Positions 14,299-23,225 of a DNA stretch of 64,000 nt are shown here, piece by piece. Source of the DNA: Pseudarthrobacter equi (GTDB taxonomy: Bacteria > Actinomycetota > Actinomycetes > Actinomycetales > Micrococcaceae); assembly GCF_900105535.1 (NCBI RefSeq), contig NZ_LT629779.1:3410001-3474000 (forward strand), written 5' to 3'. Position 1 is the first letter of the stretch. Every line of letters starts with the position of its first letter. The translations under genes were made by a program, and so were the position numbers. The notes below the pieces were generated by a model. That model was given only the letters and a program-made list of their open reading frames with translations, searched no databases and was not told the DNA's origin.

Positions 14299-14398
14299 AT
14301 GGTCCCTGTTCTCTCTTGTTCTCTAAATTCTGAAGTCTTGACGAATGAGGGAGGTCAGGCCCGACGGCGGGTGGGCACCCGCCGTCGGACCGGACCTG

Positions 14399-17300
14399 CT
14401 AGACCTCTTCTACGGAGCTGGGCTCCGCACGAGACAGATCGATGCCCAGTTCTTCCGCAGCCGTGAAGACTGCGTCATCAGAGTCACGCATTTCAATTGT
14501 GGTTCCGTCCGTGGAAAGCACTTCCACGTTCAGGCACAGCGACTGCATTTCCTTGATCAAGACCTTGAAGGATTCGGGAACGCCCGGCTCCGGGATGTTC
14601 TCGCCCTTGACGATGGCTTCGTAGACCTTGACGCGGCCGTGGATGTCATCGGACTTGATGGTGAGGAGTTCCTGGAGCGTGTAGGCGGCGCCATAGGCTT
14701 CGAGGGCCCACACTTCCATTTCACCAAAGCGCTGGCCACCGAACTGTGCCTTACCACCCAGCGGCTGCTGCGTGATCATGGAGTACGGGCCGGTGGAGCG
14801 GGCGTGGATCTTGTCGTCCACCAGGTGGTGGAGCTTCAGGATGTACATGTAGCCGACCGAGATCGGATCCGGGAACGGCTCGCCGGAGCGGCCGTCAAAC
14901 AGGCGGGTCTTGCCGGAGGAGTTGATCAGGCGGTCACCGTCACGGGTCACGTTGGTGGAGTCGAGCAGGCCCGTGATTTCTTCTTCACGGGCACCGTCGA
15001 AGACCGGCGTTGCAACAGTGGTGGGACCACTCTCGCGCGGCAGGTTCGGCAGCTGCTTGACCCACTCGGGCTCGCCTTCGATCTTCCAGCCGGTCTTGGC
15101 AACCCAGCCGAGGTGCGTTTCGAGCACCTGGCCCACGTTCATACGGCCCGGAACACCCAGCGGGTTCAGGACGATGTCAACGGGGGTGCCGTCGGCAAGG
15201 AAGGGCATGTCCTCGATCGGGAGGATCTTGGAGATAACACCCTTGTTGCCGTGGCGGCCGGCGAGCTTGTCGCCGTCGGTGATCTTGCGCTTGGCGGCCA
15301 CGTAGACGCGGACCAGCTGGTTCACGCCCGGGGGCAGCTCGTCGTCGTTGTCGCGGTCGAAGACGCGGACACCGATGACGGTGCCGGACTCGCCGTGCGG
15401 CACCTTCAGGGAAGTATCGCGAACTTCGCGGGACTTCTCACCGAAGATGGCGCGCAGCAGGCGCTCTTCCGGGGTCAGTTCGGTTTCACCCTTCGGGGTG
15501 ACCTTTCCGACCAGGATGTCGCCGGCTTCAACCTCGGCACCGATGTGGATGATGCCGCGCTCGTCCAGGCCTGCCAGGACTTCCTCGGACACGTTGGGGA
15601 TGTCACGGGTGATTTCCTCGGCACCAAGCTTGGTGTCGCGGGCATCGATCTCGTGCTCCTCGATGTGGATGGAGGAAAGAACGTCCTCGGCAACAATGCG
15701 CTGCGAGAGGATAATGGCGTCCTCGAAGTTGTGGCCTTCCCATGACATGAATGCCACGAGCAGGTTCTTACCAAGGGCGAGCTCGCCCTGGTCCGTCGCC
15801 GGGCCGTCAGCAATGATGCCGCCGACCTCAAGGCGCTGGCCTTCGTTTACCAGGACGCGGTTGTTGTAGCAGTTGCCCTGGTTGGAGCGCGCGAACTTGT
15901 TGATGCGGTAGTTGGTTTCCGTACCGTCGTCGTTGAGCATGATGACCAGCTCAGCGGAGACCTCGGTAACCACACCTGCCTTCTTGGCGATGGTGACGTC
16001 GCCGGCGTCGACGGCTGCGGCGCGCTCCATGCCGGTACCCACGAACGGGGCCTCGGAACGGACCAGCGGCACGGCCTGGCGCTGCATGTTGGCACCCATG
16101 AGTGCACGGTTGGCATCGTCATGCTCGAGGAACGGGATCAGGGCCGTGGCCACGGACACCATCTGGCGCGGGGAAACGTCCATGAACTCGACGTCTGCGG
16201 CGGGAACCAGAACAGGCTCGCCTCCACCACCACGGGCACGGACAAGAACGGTCTCTTCCGAGAACTTCTTGTCAGCATCCAGCGGTGCGTTGGCCTGGGC
16301 GATCAGGACCTCGGCCTCGTCGTCAGCCGTCAGGTACTGGACGTCGTCGGAAACGACTCCGTCCTTGACCAGGCGGTACGGCGTCTCGATGAAACCGAAC
16401 GGGTTGATGCGTCCGTAGGATGCCAGCGAACCGATCAGGCCAATGTTCGGGCCTTCAGGAGTTTCGATGGGGCACATACGTCCGTAGTGGGACGGGTGCA
16501 CGTCACGGACTTCCATGCCGGCGCGGTCACGGGACAGACCACCGGGGCCAAGGGCCGACAGGCGGCGCTTGTGGGTCAGGCCCGAAAGCGGGTTGTTCTG
16601 GTCCATGAACTGCGACAGCTGCGAAGTTCCGAAGAACTCCTTGATGGCTGCCACGACGGGGCGGATGTTGATCAGGGTCTGCGGCGTGATGGCCTCGACG
16701 TCCTGGGTGGTCATACGCTCGCGGACAACGCGCTCCATGCGGGACAGGCCGGTGCGGACCTGGTTCTCGATGAGCTCGCCGACGGCGCGGATACGGCGGT
16801 TGCCGAAGTGGTCGATGTCGTCGATTTCGACGCGCAGGTCCACTTCCTGGCCGTCACGGGTGCCCTTAATGGTCTTCTCGCCGGCGTGCAGCGCGACGAG
16901 GAACTTGATCATGGCAACGATGTCTTCAACGTGCAGGACCGAGGCTTCCTTGTCGCCAAGGGAGCGGTCGATGCCCAGCTTGCGGTTGATCTTGTAGCGG
17001 CCAACCTTGGCCAGATCGTAGCGCTTGGAGTTGAAGTACAGGTTGTCCAGCAGGGACTGGGCAGCCTCGACTGTGGGCGGCTCGCCCGGACGCAGCTTGC
17101 GGTAGATGTCCAGCAGGGCGTCTTCGCGGGTTTCGGTGGCGTCCTTCTCCAGCGTTGCGCGCATGGAGTCGTACTGGCCGAATTCTTCGAGGATCTGGCC
17201 TTCGGTCCAGCCCAGGGCCTTCAGCAGGACCGTGACGGACTGCTTGCGCTTGCGGTCGAGGCGGACGCCGACCTGGTCGCGCTTGTCGATCTCGAGCTCA

Positions 17301-17908
17301 AACCATGCACCGCGGGACGGGATGATCTTGGCGGTGAAGATGTCCTTGTCGCTGGTCTTGTCAGCGGCACGCTCAAAGTAGGCGCCCGGCGAACGGACCA
17401 GCTGGGAGACGACGACACGCTCGGTGCCGTTGACCACGAAGGTACCCTTCTCGGTCATCAGCGGGAAGTCGCCCATGAACACGGTCTGCTGCTTGATTTC
17501 GCCCGTGTTGTTGTTCATGAACTCGGCCTTGACGTACAGCGGAGCCGAGTAGGTAGCGTCCCGGTCCTTGCACTCGGCCATGGTGTACTTGGGGTCAGCG
17601 AACTCCGGATCGGAGAAGCTCAGGGACATGGTGCCCTGGAAATCCTCGATCGGGGAGATCTCTTCGAAGATGTCCGACAGGCCGGACGTCGTAGCGACGC
17701 TGAGATCGTTTTCTTCGACGGCCTTCGCTACGCGTGCCTGCCAGCGTTCGTTGCCGACGAGCCAGTCAAAGCTGTCCGTCTGCAGGGCAAGCAGATTCGG
17801 AACATCAAGGGGTTCGTGAATCTTTGCGAATGAGAGCCGGCGAGTGGCACCATCAGTGCTGTCGGCGGTGTTAGCGGTTTCGTTATTAGAGGTGCTCGAG
17901 GCGACCAA
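14399..17908 (-). CDS. rpoB: DNA-directed RNA polymerase beta subunit
   Basis: Beta subunit (1169 aa from this start). I chose TTG at 17908 because GGAAGGA lies 6 nt upstream and the protein then begins [11 protein letters not shown], the usual start in related bacteria; a GTG five codons upstream lacks such a site. The rifampicin-binding cluster is wild type: Asp436, His446 and Ser451 (E. coli 516, 526, 531). [17 protein letters not shown] and the C-terminal [19 protein letters not shown] interface with beta' are present. No ribosomal gene adjoins it on the 5' side; a plus-strand pair and a lipoprotein separate it from rplL. Confidence 0.97.
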   Translation of the reverse strand: MVASSTSNNETANTADSTDGATRRLSFAKIHEPLDVPNLLALQTDSFDWLVGNERWQARVAKAVEENDLSVATTSGLSDIFEEISPIEDFQGTMSLSFSDPEFADPKYTMAECKDRDATYSAPLYVKAEFMNNNTGEIKQQTVFMGDFPLMTEKGTFVVNGTERVVVSQLVRSPGAYFERAADKTSDKDIFTAKIIPSRGAWFELEIDKRDQVGVRLDRKRKQSVTVLLKALGWTEGQILEEFGQYDSMRATLEKDATETREDALLDIYRKLRPGEPPTVEAAQSLLDNLYFNSKRYDLAKVGRYKINRKLGIDRSLGDKEASVLHVEDIVAMIKFLVALHAGEKTIKGTRDGQEVDLRVEIDDIDHFGNRRIRAVGELIENQVRTGLSRMERVVRERMTTQDVEAITPQTLINIRPVVAAIKEFFGTSQLSQFMDQNNPLSGLTHKRRLSALGPGGLSRDRAGMEVRDVHPSHYGRMCPIETPEGPNIGLIGSLASYGRINPFGFIETPYRLVKDGVVSDDVQYLTADDEAEVLIAQANAPLDADKKFSEETVLVRARGGGGEPVLVPAADVEFMDVSPRQMVSVATALIPFLEHDDANRALMGANMQRQAVPLVRSEAPFVGTGMERAAAVDAGDVTIAKKAGVVTEVSAELVIMLNDDGTETNYRINKFARSNQGNCYNNRVLVNEGQRLEVGGIIADGPATDQGELALGKNLLVAFMSWEGHNFEDAIILSQRIVAEDVLSSIHIEEHEIDARDTKLGAEEITRDIPNVSEEVLAGLDERGIIHIGAEVEAGDILVGKVTPKGETELTPEERLLRAIFGEKSREVRDTSLKVPHGESGTVIGVRVFDRDNDDELPPGVNQLVRVYVAAKRKITDGDKLAGRHGNKGVISKILPIEDMPFLADGTPVDIVLNPLGVPGRMNVGQVLETHLGWVAKTGWKIEGEPEWVKQLPNLPRESGPTTVATPVFDGAREEEITGLLDSTNVTRDGDRLINSSGKTRLFDGRSGEPFPDPISVGYMYILKLHHLVDDKIHARSTGPYSMITQQPLGGKAQFGGQRFGEMEVWALEAYGAAYTLQELLTIKSDDIHGRVKVYEAIVKGENIPEPGVPESFKVLIKEMQSLCLNVEVLSTDGTTIEMRDSDDAVFTAAEELGIDLSRAEPSSVEEV

Positions 17909-18123
17909 GAGGGATCCTTCCACAGACCTTCAGGCGTTTTCAGATCTCCCCCGCTGTGCACCCTGCAGAAGTTACTCCGCAGCGCTACCATCCGGTTCCG
18001 CTATATGACCCGGGGCCCGGCTGGCTGTGTTGTGACGTATCGACGGCACGTTGATTGCCAGCTGCCAGGCAAAGCCCACCGCTATATGAAGGCTGAAGGT
18101 AAACAGGGAAGACGCAAATATCT

Positions 18124-18152
18124 ACGATACGGCAAAACAGCGTATGTGTCTA
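18124..18152 (-). promoter_or_regulatory. Candidate rpoB promoter
   Basis: The 306-base gap 17909-18214 contains no gene. On the minus strand TAGACA (18147-18152) and TATCGT (18124-18129) are exactly 17 bases apart, giving a leader of about 210 nt before rpoB. Because rplJL ends in a strong terminator and unrelated genes intervene, rpoBC needs its own promoter; this is the best match I see. Confidence 0.4.
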
Positions 18153-18214
18153 CCCCACTTCGCGCAGGATTGCAAGCACCCTTTTCCGTCCGCTTTCCGG
18201 TTCGCGGCGGCCGG

Positions 18215-18682
18215 TTAGAGCTTGAGCGTCACGCCTTCGGCAGAGCACGTCCCCGAGTTGGCAAACACCGCGTCACGCACGGCGTCCTTGGAAGTCTGGG
18301 CGGGCTCCCCGCCGCTTTCGGCTGCGCTGGAGTGGTCGATGGCCAGGAGGCTGAGCGAGGCGAAGAGGCCCTGAAGGTCGCCGGTGACGGTGTCCTTGGC
18401 GTCTTCCGCCTGCAGGTAGATGTCCTCGTAGCCGTTGGCGTCGCCGGAGGGCACAGCGGCGTAGTCGGCAAAGAGCGAGTTGAAGCGTTCGCAGGCTTCC
18501 TTGGCGCCGCCGGACGTGGCGGAGGACGCCGACGGGCCGTCACTGGCGGAGGCGCTGCTGCTGGCAGCCGGGCTGGAGGTCTGGCCCGCGTCAGCGGTTT
18601 CGGCCGGAGCGGGCGCCGACACCGAGCAGGCAGTCAGCCCGGCTACGCCAACAACTGCTGCCAGGGCGAGGATCTTCTTCAT
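18215..18682 (-). CDS. Putative lipoprotein of unknown function, 155 aa
   Basis: The start ATG at 18682 has GGAG 8 nt upstream and gives MKKILALAAVVGVAGLTAC, a lipoprotein signal peptide with lipobox L-T-A-C. The mature protein begins at that Cys, followed by an Ala/Ser/Thr-rich linker (about 50 residues) and a roughly 90-residue helical domain with one Cys near the start (KEACERFNSLFADYA) and one near the end (NSGTCSAEG), possibly a disulfide. It should be anchored to the outer face of the membrane. No family is recognised. It lies upstream of rpoB on the same strand, 306 bases away, and is probably a separate transcript. Confidence 0.75.
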   Translation of the reverse strand: MKKILALAAVVGVAGLTACSVSAPAPAETADAGQTSSPAASSSASASDGPSASSATSGGAKEACERFNSLFADYAAVPSGDANGYEDIYLQAEDAKDTVTGDLQGLFASLSLLAIDHSSAAESGGEPAQTSKDAVRDAVFANSGTCSAEGVTLKL

Positions 18683-18935
18683 TGTCATTGCTCCATCCGT
18701 CCCGGGTGCGGCATGGCTGCCCCCTGCATGAGTTTCCGCCGTCCACCCTACGCAAACTGCCGCCGTCGTGCACATTCCGGCCATGGGGACCTCTCCCCTG
18801 CTGTCTTCCAGCTAACGCGGCTCCAGGCGGCGCAGGCCCGGAATGCACATGCGTGCCGCCGCGTTTGAATAGATGGGTGACCAGGGTCACGATAACCTTG
18901 GTGGCTTACACCGGATGAGATCGGAAGAGATAACC

Positions 18936-20135
18936 ATGGGCAACTCCCCCGGCAACAGTGACGTTGTCATCCTTGCAGCAGTCCGCACCCCGCAGGGACG
19001 GATCAACGGGCAACTGGCCAGCTTCACGGCCGTAGACCTTGGCGCGCACGCCATCCGCGCCGCTCTGGACGCCAGCGGCGCTGCGGTGGGTGACGTGGAA
19101 GCGGTCATCATGGGCCAGGTCCTGCAGGCGGGGGCGGGCCAGAACCCGGCCCGCCAGAGCGCCATTGCCGCCGGGATCGGCTGGAACGTCCCCGCGGTGA
19201 CGATCAACAAGGTATGCCTGTCGGGGCTCACCGCCGTCATCGACGCGGCCCGGATGATCCGCGCCGGCGAAGCCGCAGTGGTGGTGGCCGGCGGCCAGGA
19301 GTCGATGACCCGGGCTCCCCACATCCTGCCGGGGTCGCGGCAGGGCTGGACCTACGGTTCCATCCAGGCCCTCGACGTGGCCGCCCATGACGGGCTCACC
19401 GATGCCTTCGACGGCCAGTCGATGGGCCTGTCCACGGAGACAGGCAACCTCGCCCTCGGCATCGACAGGCCTTCACAGGACAACGTTGCGGCCCAGTCCC
19501 ACCAGCGTGCGGCGCTGGCCGCCAAGAACGGAACGTTCGACGACGAGATCGTCGCCATCAGCGTCAAGCAGCGGAAGGGTGACCCCCTGGTGGTGGACAC
19601 GGACGAGGGCGTCCGGCCCAATTCGTCCGTGGAGTCCCTCGGCGGGCTTCGCGCCGCCTTCGTCACCGACGGCACCATCACGGCGGGCAACTCTTCCCCC
19701 CTTTCCGATGGCGCCGCGGCCCTGGTGCTGTCATCGCGGGCTTATGCCGAAGAGCACGGGCTGGAATACCTCGCGGTGGTGGGCAAGCCGGGCCAGGTGG
19801 CCGGGCCTGACAACTCGCTGCACTCCCAGCCCTCGAACGCCATCCTGAACGCCTTGGGCAAGGCCGGCTGGAGCACAGCTGACCTCGACTTCATCGAGAT
19901 CAACGAAGCCTTCGGGTCGGTGGCAGTGCAGTCGTTGAAGGACCTCGACTATCCGCTGGAGAAGTGCAACATCCACGGCGGCGCCATCGCCCTGGGCCAC
20001 CCCATCGGGGCGTCCGGAGCACGCCTCGCGGCGCACGCCGCGCACGAGCTCAAGCGGCGCGGATCCGGCAAGGCGGCGGTGTCCCTGTGCGGCGGAGGAG
20101 GGCAGGGCGAAGCGCTCCTGCTCTACCGCGACTGA
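18936..20135 (+). CDS. Acetyl-CoA C-acetyltransferase (thiolase)
   Basis: Thiolase (399 aa) that condenses or cleaves acyl-CoA, either making acetoacetyl-CoA or ending beta-oxidation. The acyl-accepting Cys is residue 94 (KVCLSGL), the catalytic His is 355 (GHPIGASG) and the second Cys is 385 (CGGGGQGEA), with NEAF nearby; all are in normal positions. The ATG at 18936 is chosen because GGAAGAG lies upstream and the downstream sequence starts the thiolase fold at once. It overlaps the following deacylase gene (TGATG), so the two are translationally coupled. They interrupt the minus-strand rplJL-rpoBC series. Confidence 0.93.
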   Translation: MGNSPGNSDVVILAAVRTPQGRINGQLASFTAVDLGAHAIRAALDASGAAVGDVEAVIMGQVLQAGAGQNPARQSAIAAGIGWNVPAVTINKVCLSGLTAVIDAARMIRAGEAAVVVAGGQESMTRAPHILPGSRQGWTYGSIQALDVAAHDGLTDAFDGQSMGLSTETGNLALGIDRPSQDNVAAQSHQRAALAAKNGTFDDEIVAISVKQRKGDPLVVDTDEGVRPNSSVESLGGLRAAFVTDGTITAGNSSPLSDGAAALVLSSRAYAEEHGLEYLAVVGKPGQVAGPDNSLHSQPSNAILNALGKAGWSTADLDFIEINEAFGSVAVQSLKDLDYPLEKCNIHGGAIALGHPIGASGARLAAHAAHELKRRGSGKAAVSLCGGGGQGEALLLYRD

Positions 20136-20632
20136 TGGCGGCCCATGCGGCAAACGCAACGGACGGCGTCGGACGCGAACGGTTCCTGGCCGACGCCGCG
20201 GCCCGGGGCCTGCACGTGGAGGTGGTGGAACGGCCAGCGGCGAGGAGCCTCGAAGAGGCTGCCGGAATCCTCGGCATCATGCCGGCGGACATCGTCAAAT
20301 CCCTGGTGGTGAAGCACAAGGACGGGACCTTCCTGTTCGCCCTGGTACCCGGTGACCGGCAGATCTCCTGGCCCAAGCTGCGGCAGTTGGTGGGCGTCAA
20401 CAAGCTGTCCCTGCCACCGGCCGACATCGCCCTCGAGGCAACGGGCTACGAACGCGGAACCATCACCCCGCTGGGGAGCACCAGCCCGTGGCCTGTGTAC
20501 GCCGACGCCACCATCACGGGGCGGCGGATATCGATGGGTGCCGGCGCCCACGGCTACAGCGCATTCGTCGACGCCGACGCACTCACGTCCGCCCTCGGCG
20601 CCGTCGTCGCTGACATCTCGGACCCGATGTAG
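20135..20632 (+). CDS. YbaK/EbsC family aminoacyl-tRNA deacylase
   Basis: This 165-residue protein has the YbaK fold: the K-S-L-V-V-K lysine motif (about 50-55), G-D-R-Q-I-S-W and the closing S-M-G-A-G-A-H-G-Y segment that lines the active site. Family members hydrolyse mischarged aminoacyl-tRNA, most often Cys-tRNAPro, in trans. The ATG overlaps the thiolase stop by one base, so it is co-translated with it. The metabolic link between the two is not obvious; the pairing may only be a shared transcript. Confidence 0.88.
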   Translation: MAAHAANATDGVGRERFLADAAARGLHVEVVERPAARSLEEAAGILGIMPADIVKSLVVKHKDGTFLFALVPGDRQISWPKLRQLVGVNKLSLPPADIALEATGYERGTITPLGSTSPWPVYADATITGRRISMGAGAHGYSAFVDADALTSALGAVVADISDPM

Positions 20633-20680
20633 GTAGCAGCAAGTGCCGTTATGAGGGCTCATAACGGCACTTGCTGCTAC
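20633..20680. repeat. 23-bp perfect inverted repeat just past the deacylase gene
   Basis: Arms 20633-20655 and 20658-20680 are exact complements separated by 2 bases, starting on the base after the stop codon. The right arm contains CATAACGGCACTTGCTGC, resembling CATAACCGTTGCTGC of the repeats at 51.7 and 52.8 kb. No T run follows it directly, so it looks more like a repetitive extragenic palindrome than a terminator, although it may stop or protect transcripts. Confidence 0.75.
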
Positions 20681-20701
20681 TCAGTTGGGGTCCGGACGCA
20701 G

Positions 20702-20742
20702 AAAAACCCCGCCCCACTGCCAGGCAGTGGGACGGGGTTTTT
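20702..20742. terminator. Bidirectional terminator between the deacylase gene and rplL
   Basis: Stem AAAAACCCCG (20702-20711) with CGGGGTTTTT (20733-20742), plus a 9-bp upper stem (20713-20721 with 20723-20731), one mismatch and a one-base loop. A runs and T runs flank it on both sides, so it can end rplL (minus strand) and the thiolase-deacylase transcript (plus strand). Confidence 0.85.
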
Positions 20743-20758
20743 CGTGGAGAAACCGTTG

Positions 20759-21136
20759 TTACTTGACGGTAACGCTGGCGCCTGCAGCCTCGAGCTGCTC
20801 CTTGGCCTTCTCGGCAGCTTCCTTGGTGGCGCCTTCGAGAACAGCCTTGGGTGCGCTGTCAACCAGGTCCTTGGCTTCCTTCAGACCCAGGGAAGTGATG
20901 GCACGTACTTCCTTGATCACTGCGATCTTCTTTTCGCCAGCGGACTCGAGAACGACGTCGAATTCGGTCTTCTCTTCAGCCTCTTCAGCAGCGCCACCGG
21001 CGGCGGGGCCGGCAACGGCTACAGCAGCAGCGGTTACTTCGAAGGTCTCTTCGAAGAGCTTGACGAACTCGGAGAGCTCGATGATGGTCAGTTCCTTGAA
21101 AGCTTCAATGAGCTCTTCGTTGCTGAGCTTCGCCAT
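20759..21136 (-). CDS. rplL: 50S ribosomal protein L7/L12
   Basis: L7/L12 (125 aa) forms the flexible stalk that recruits translational GTPases. The N-terminal dimerisation helix ([18 protein letters not shown]), an Ala/Gly/Pro hinge (about 45-58) and the C-terminal factor-binding domain ([20 protein letters not shown]) are in order. It follows rplJ after 77 bases on the same strand and has a strong terminator. AGGAAGGACGCC precedes the ATG. Confidence 0.97.
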   Translation of the reverse strand: MAKLSNEELIEAFKELTIIELSEFVKLFEETFEVTAAAVAVAGPAAGGAAEEAEEKTEFDVVLESAGEKKIAVIKEVRAITSLGLKEAKDLVDSAPKAVLEGATKEAAEKAKEQLEAAGASVTVK

Positions 21137-21213
21137 GGTAGGCGTCCTTCCTGTTGTGGTGTCCGAACGGCGCGGAGCCGGACAGACACCGGAGTCTGGT
21201 GGGGTGAAGAGAA

Positions 21214-21807
21214 TTAGTTCTCTTCTGCAGCGGGAGCCTCGGCGGGTGCCTCGGCTGCTGCTTCAGCTGCAGAGTCAGCAGACTCTTCAGCGGCCGGCGC
21301 TTCGGCAGCTGCCGGTGCACCGTTCTCTTCTTCAAGCTTGAGACGCAGCGCATCGATGATGCGTGCAGCTGCGGCAGCAGGAGCCTTGAGGATGCCTGCA
21401 ACCTTGGCGAGCTGCAGCTCACGGGACTCGAGGGCAGCCAGTGCGGCGACCTCGCTGGCGTCCAGTGCCTTGCCTTCGAAGTAACCGGTCTTGATGACCA
21501 GCTGCTTGTTGGCTTTGGCAAAATCCGTCAGGCTCTTGGCAGCGGCAACTGCGTCACCCTTGATGAACGCGATTGCAGTGGGGCCGGCAAGCTGGCCGTC
21601 GAATGCTTCGACGCCGGCTTCCTTGGCTGCAATGGCGGTCAGGGTGTTCTTGACGACCGCGAACTTGGTGTCCTGGCCGAGAGAAACACGCAGCTGCTTG
21701 AGCTGTGCAACGGTGAGCCCGCGGTATTCGGTCAGGACAGCGGCGTTCGATTCCTTGAAATCGTTAGTGATCTCAGCTACTGCTGAAACCTTGGTAGGCG
21801 TTGCCAT
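21214..21807 (-). CDS. rplJ: 50S ribosomal protein L10
   Basis: L10 (197 aa) anchors L7/L12 dimers to the ribosome and represses its own mRNA. The N-terminal rRNA-binding domain ([20 protein letters not shown]) is typical. The C terminus carries an Ala/Glu/Pro-rich acidic tail of about 30 residues beyond the stalk-binding helix, longer than in E. coli (165 aa) but usual in Actinobacteria. AGGAGGGTTATG gives a strong ribosome binding site. Its leader shows L10-type folding and an attenuator. Confidence 0.96.
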   Translation of the reverse strand: MATPTKVSAVAEITNDFKESNAAVLTEYRGLTVAQLKQLRVSLGQDTKFAVVKNTLTAIAAKEAGVEAFDGQLAGPTAIAFIKGDAVAAAKSLTDFAKANKQLVIKTGYFEGKALDASEVAALAALESRELQLAKVAGILKAPAAAAARIIDALRLKLEEENGAPAAAEAPAAEESADSAAEAAAEAPAEAPAAEEN

Positions 21808-21859
21808 AACCCTCCTTCCGGGGATAGTGCCGGTATTCGAGGGTCCCGCTCAGGTGAGC

Positions 21860-22053
21860 TAAAACTAAAAACGCCCCGCGCAGATGCACGGGGCTTGGCT
21901 CAACATGTTTCCATGGAGCGTTGCTTCGTTCACCTGCGCCGGCCGCCCTATGTCAGGGTCCTTCGTCCAGAAAGCCACTTCATCTCCCGCGCACAACTGC
22001 AGAGTTGAGCAATGCTCGAAAGAGTGGATTTCCAACAACCGACGGTCTTTGGT
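21860..22053 (-). ncRNA. L10 leader with attenuator upstream of rplJ
   Basis: The transcript expected from the promoter at 22060-22089 starts close to CCAAAGACCGTCGG, resembling the kinked core ACCGAAGACCGCAGG of known L10 leader RNAs bound by the L10-L12 complex. About 150 nt later come the stem GCCCCG/CGGGGC (21873-21878 with 21889-21894) and GTTTTTAGTTTTAG, an attenuator shape, 50 bases before rplJ. This suggests autoregulation of rplJL by L10. The fold was judged by eye. Confidence 0.6.
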
Positions 22054-22059
22054 CCTCCA

Positions 22060-22089
22060 AGTCTACGGGAGCCCGTGGCAGGACGCCAA
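22060..22089 (-). promoter_or_regulatory. Candidate rplJL promoter
   Basis: Minus-strand TTGGCG (22084-22089) and TAGACT (22060-22065) with an 18-base spacer, just past the stop of the acetyltransferase gene. The inferred transcript start coincides with the start of the L10 leader, which supports both calls. Confidence 0.55.
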
Positions 22090-22098
22090 ATCGGGCCC

Positions 22099-23217
22099 TC
22101 AGCTGGTACTGGTACGGAGCTTCGGCAGCTCTTTCTGCCAGATCCCGGTCACCCCGGCAATACGGAAGCCGAGCTGCTGGTTGACGGTGAGGAGGTACCT
22201 GTTATCCGGAGCGTTCCAGGTGTAGATGACGCGCGCGTCAGGGAACTGTTCGGTGAGCCGCTCCATGTTGGAGACCTTGATCAGCAGGCCCAGCTTGTTG
22301 CCCCGGTGCTCCTGCAGCACCAGCGTGTCGTCCTGGAACACCACGTCGGCCCGGTGCGCCAGCACGGTGATGGTGGTCAGTCCCACCAGCGTGCCCGAGG
22401 CGAGGTGCTCGACGGCGGTGACCACCGTCCGCCGGCCCTGCGCAATGGCGACGTCCTCGGCCTCGCGCAGGATGCCGCCGTCGAACACCATGTCCTGCTC
22501 CACGGGGACGTCAAGGTCGGGGTCGACGTCCGCGCCGGCCTGGTTCTCGAGCACCGCGACGGCCTCAAGCCAGCGGTCCGTGCAGCGGTCGGTCCAGTGG
22601 TGCAGGCGGTAGCGGCCGTTGTTGGCGTCATCAGCCTCTGCCTGCAGGTCCGCCACAAGCTTCGAATCCAGTGGCAGGATGCAGGCGCTGAACTGTTCGA
22701 TGTGTTGGAGCGTGTACCCGGTCTTCTGCGCGAACTCCACCTCGCGGCTGTCCAGCGGGACGAAACCCGGCCCGGTTCCCGGCACCAGGAGGGCCTGCTC
22801 AAACTCATCCAGCGATGCGCCGGGATGGTTGGTATCCACCAGGATCATGGTGCGGCCCTCACCGCGGGCCAGCTGCTCCGCGGCCTCCAGGAGCCGCCGC
22901 CCCACGCCCTGCCGCTGGAATTCGGGCAGTATGTCCAGGGTGAATTCCGCGAGGTCCAGGTGGTCGGTCAGGGGCAGGGCAATGTCCACGGTGCCGACTA
23001 TTTCGCCGTCCACTTTGGCGACGAGAATCAGTTGCCGCTCGTACGGATCCTCAAACTCCAGGAGCTTCTCGAGGGGACCGTAGGCAAGGTCGTCACTCCC
23101 CCAGGTGGCCATCCGGACCTTCCGGCCCACTTCGAGGGCGGCAAGGAAATCGGCAGCGTCCGGCGCCTCAAGGGAGTCAGGAATCCAGAGCTGCTCGATC
23201 TTCACGTCTTTTGCCAT
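22099..23217 (-). CDS. Tandem GNAT acetyltransferase (mycothiol synthase-like), second of pair
   Basis: About 372 residues with two GNAT halves. The N half has the acetyl-CoA loop F-Q-R-Q-G-V-G-R-R-L-L; the C half has H-R-G-N-K-L-G-L-L-I-K and ends with Q-L-G-F-R-I-A-G. It is a paralogue of the preceding gene, with matching motifs throughout (DNRYLLTVNQQLGFR against ENQHMLSINIALGFR). I chose the ATG at 23217 (MAKDVKIEQ); an ATG at 23229 overlapping the upstream stop (ATGA) is equally possible and would mean translational coupling. The layout recalls MshD, but the real mshD is at 41876, so the substrate here is unknown. Confidence 0.82.
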   Translation of the reverse strand: MAKDVKIEQLWIPDSLEAPDAADFLAALEVGRKVRMATWGSDDLAYGPLEKLLEFEDPYERQLILVAKVDGEIVGTVDIALPLTDHLDLAEFTLDILPEFQRQGVGRRLLEAAEQLARGEGRTMILVDTNHPGASLDEFEQALLVPGTGPGFVPLDSREVEFAQKTGYTLQHIEQFSACILPLDSKLVADLQAEADDANNGRYRLHHWTDRCTDRWLEAVAVLENQAGADVDPDLDVPVEQDMVFDGGILREAEDVAIAQGRRTVVTAVEHLASGTLVGLTTITVLAHRADVVFQDDTLVLQEHRGNKLGLLIKVSNMERLTEQFPDARVIYTWNAPDNRYLLTVNQQLGFRIAGVTGIWQKELPKLRTSTS

Positions 23218-23225
23218 ACGGGGCA

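Noticed and set aside
18936..20632. Biosynthetic gene cluster around the thiolase
   Set aside because: Only a thiolase and a tRNA-editing-type deacylase; no synthase, carrier protein or tailoring enzyme nearby.
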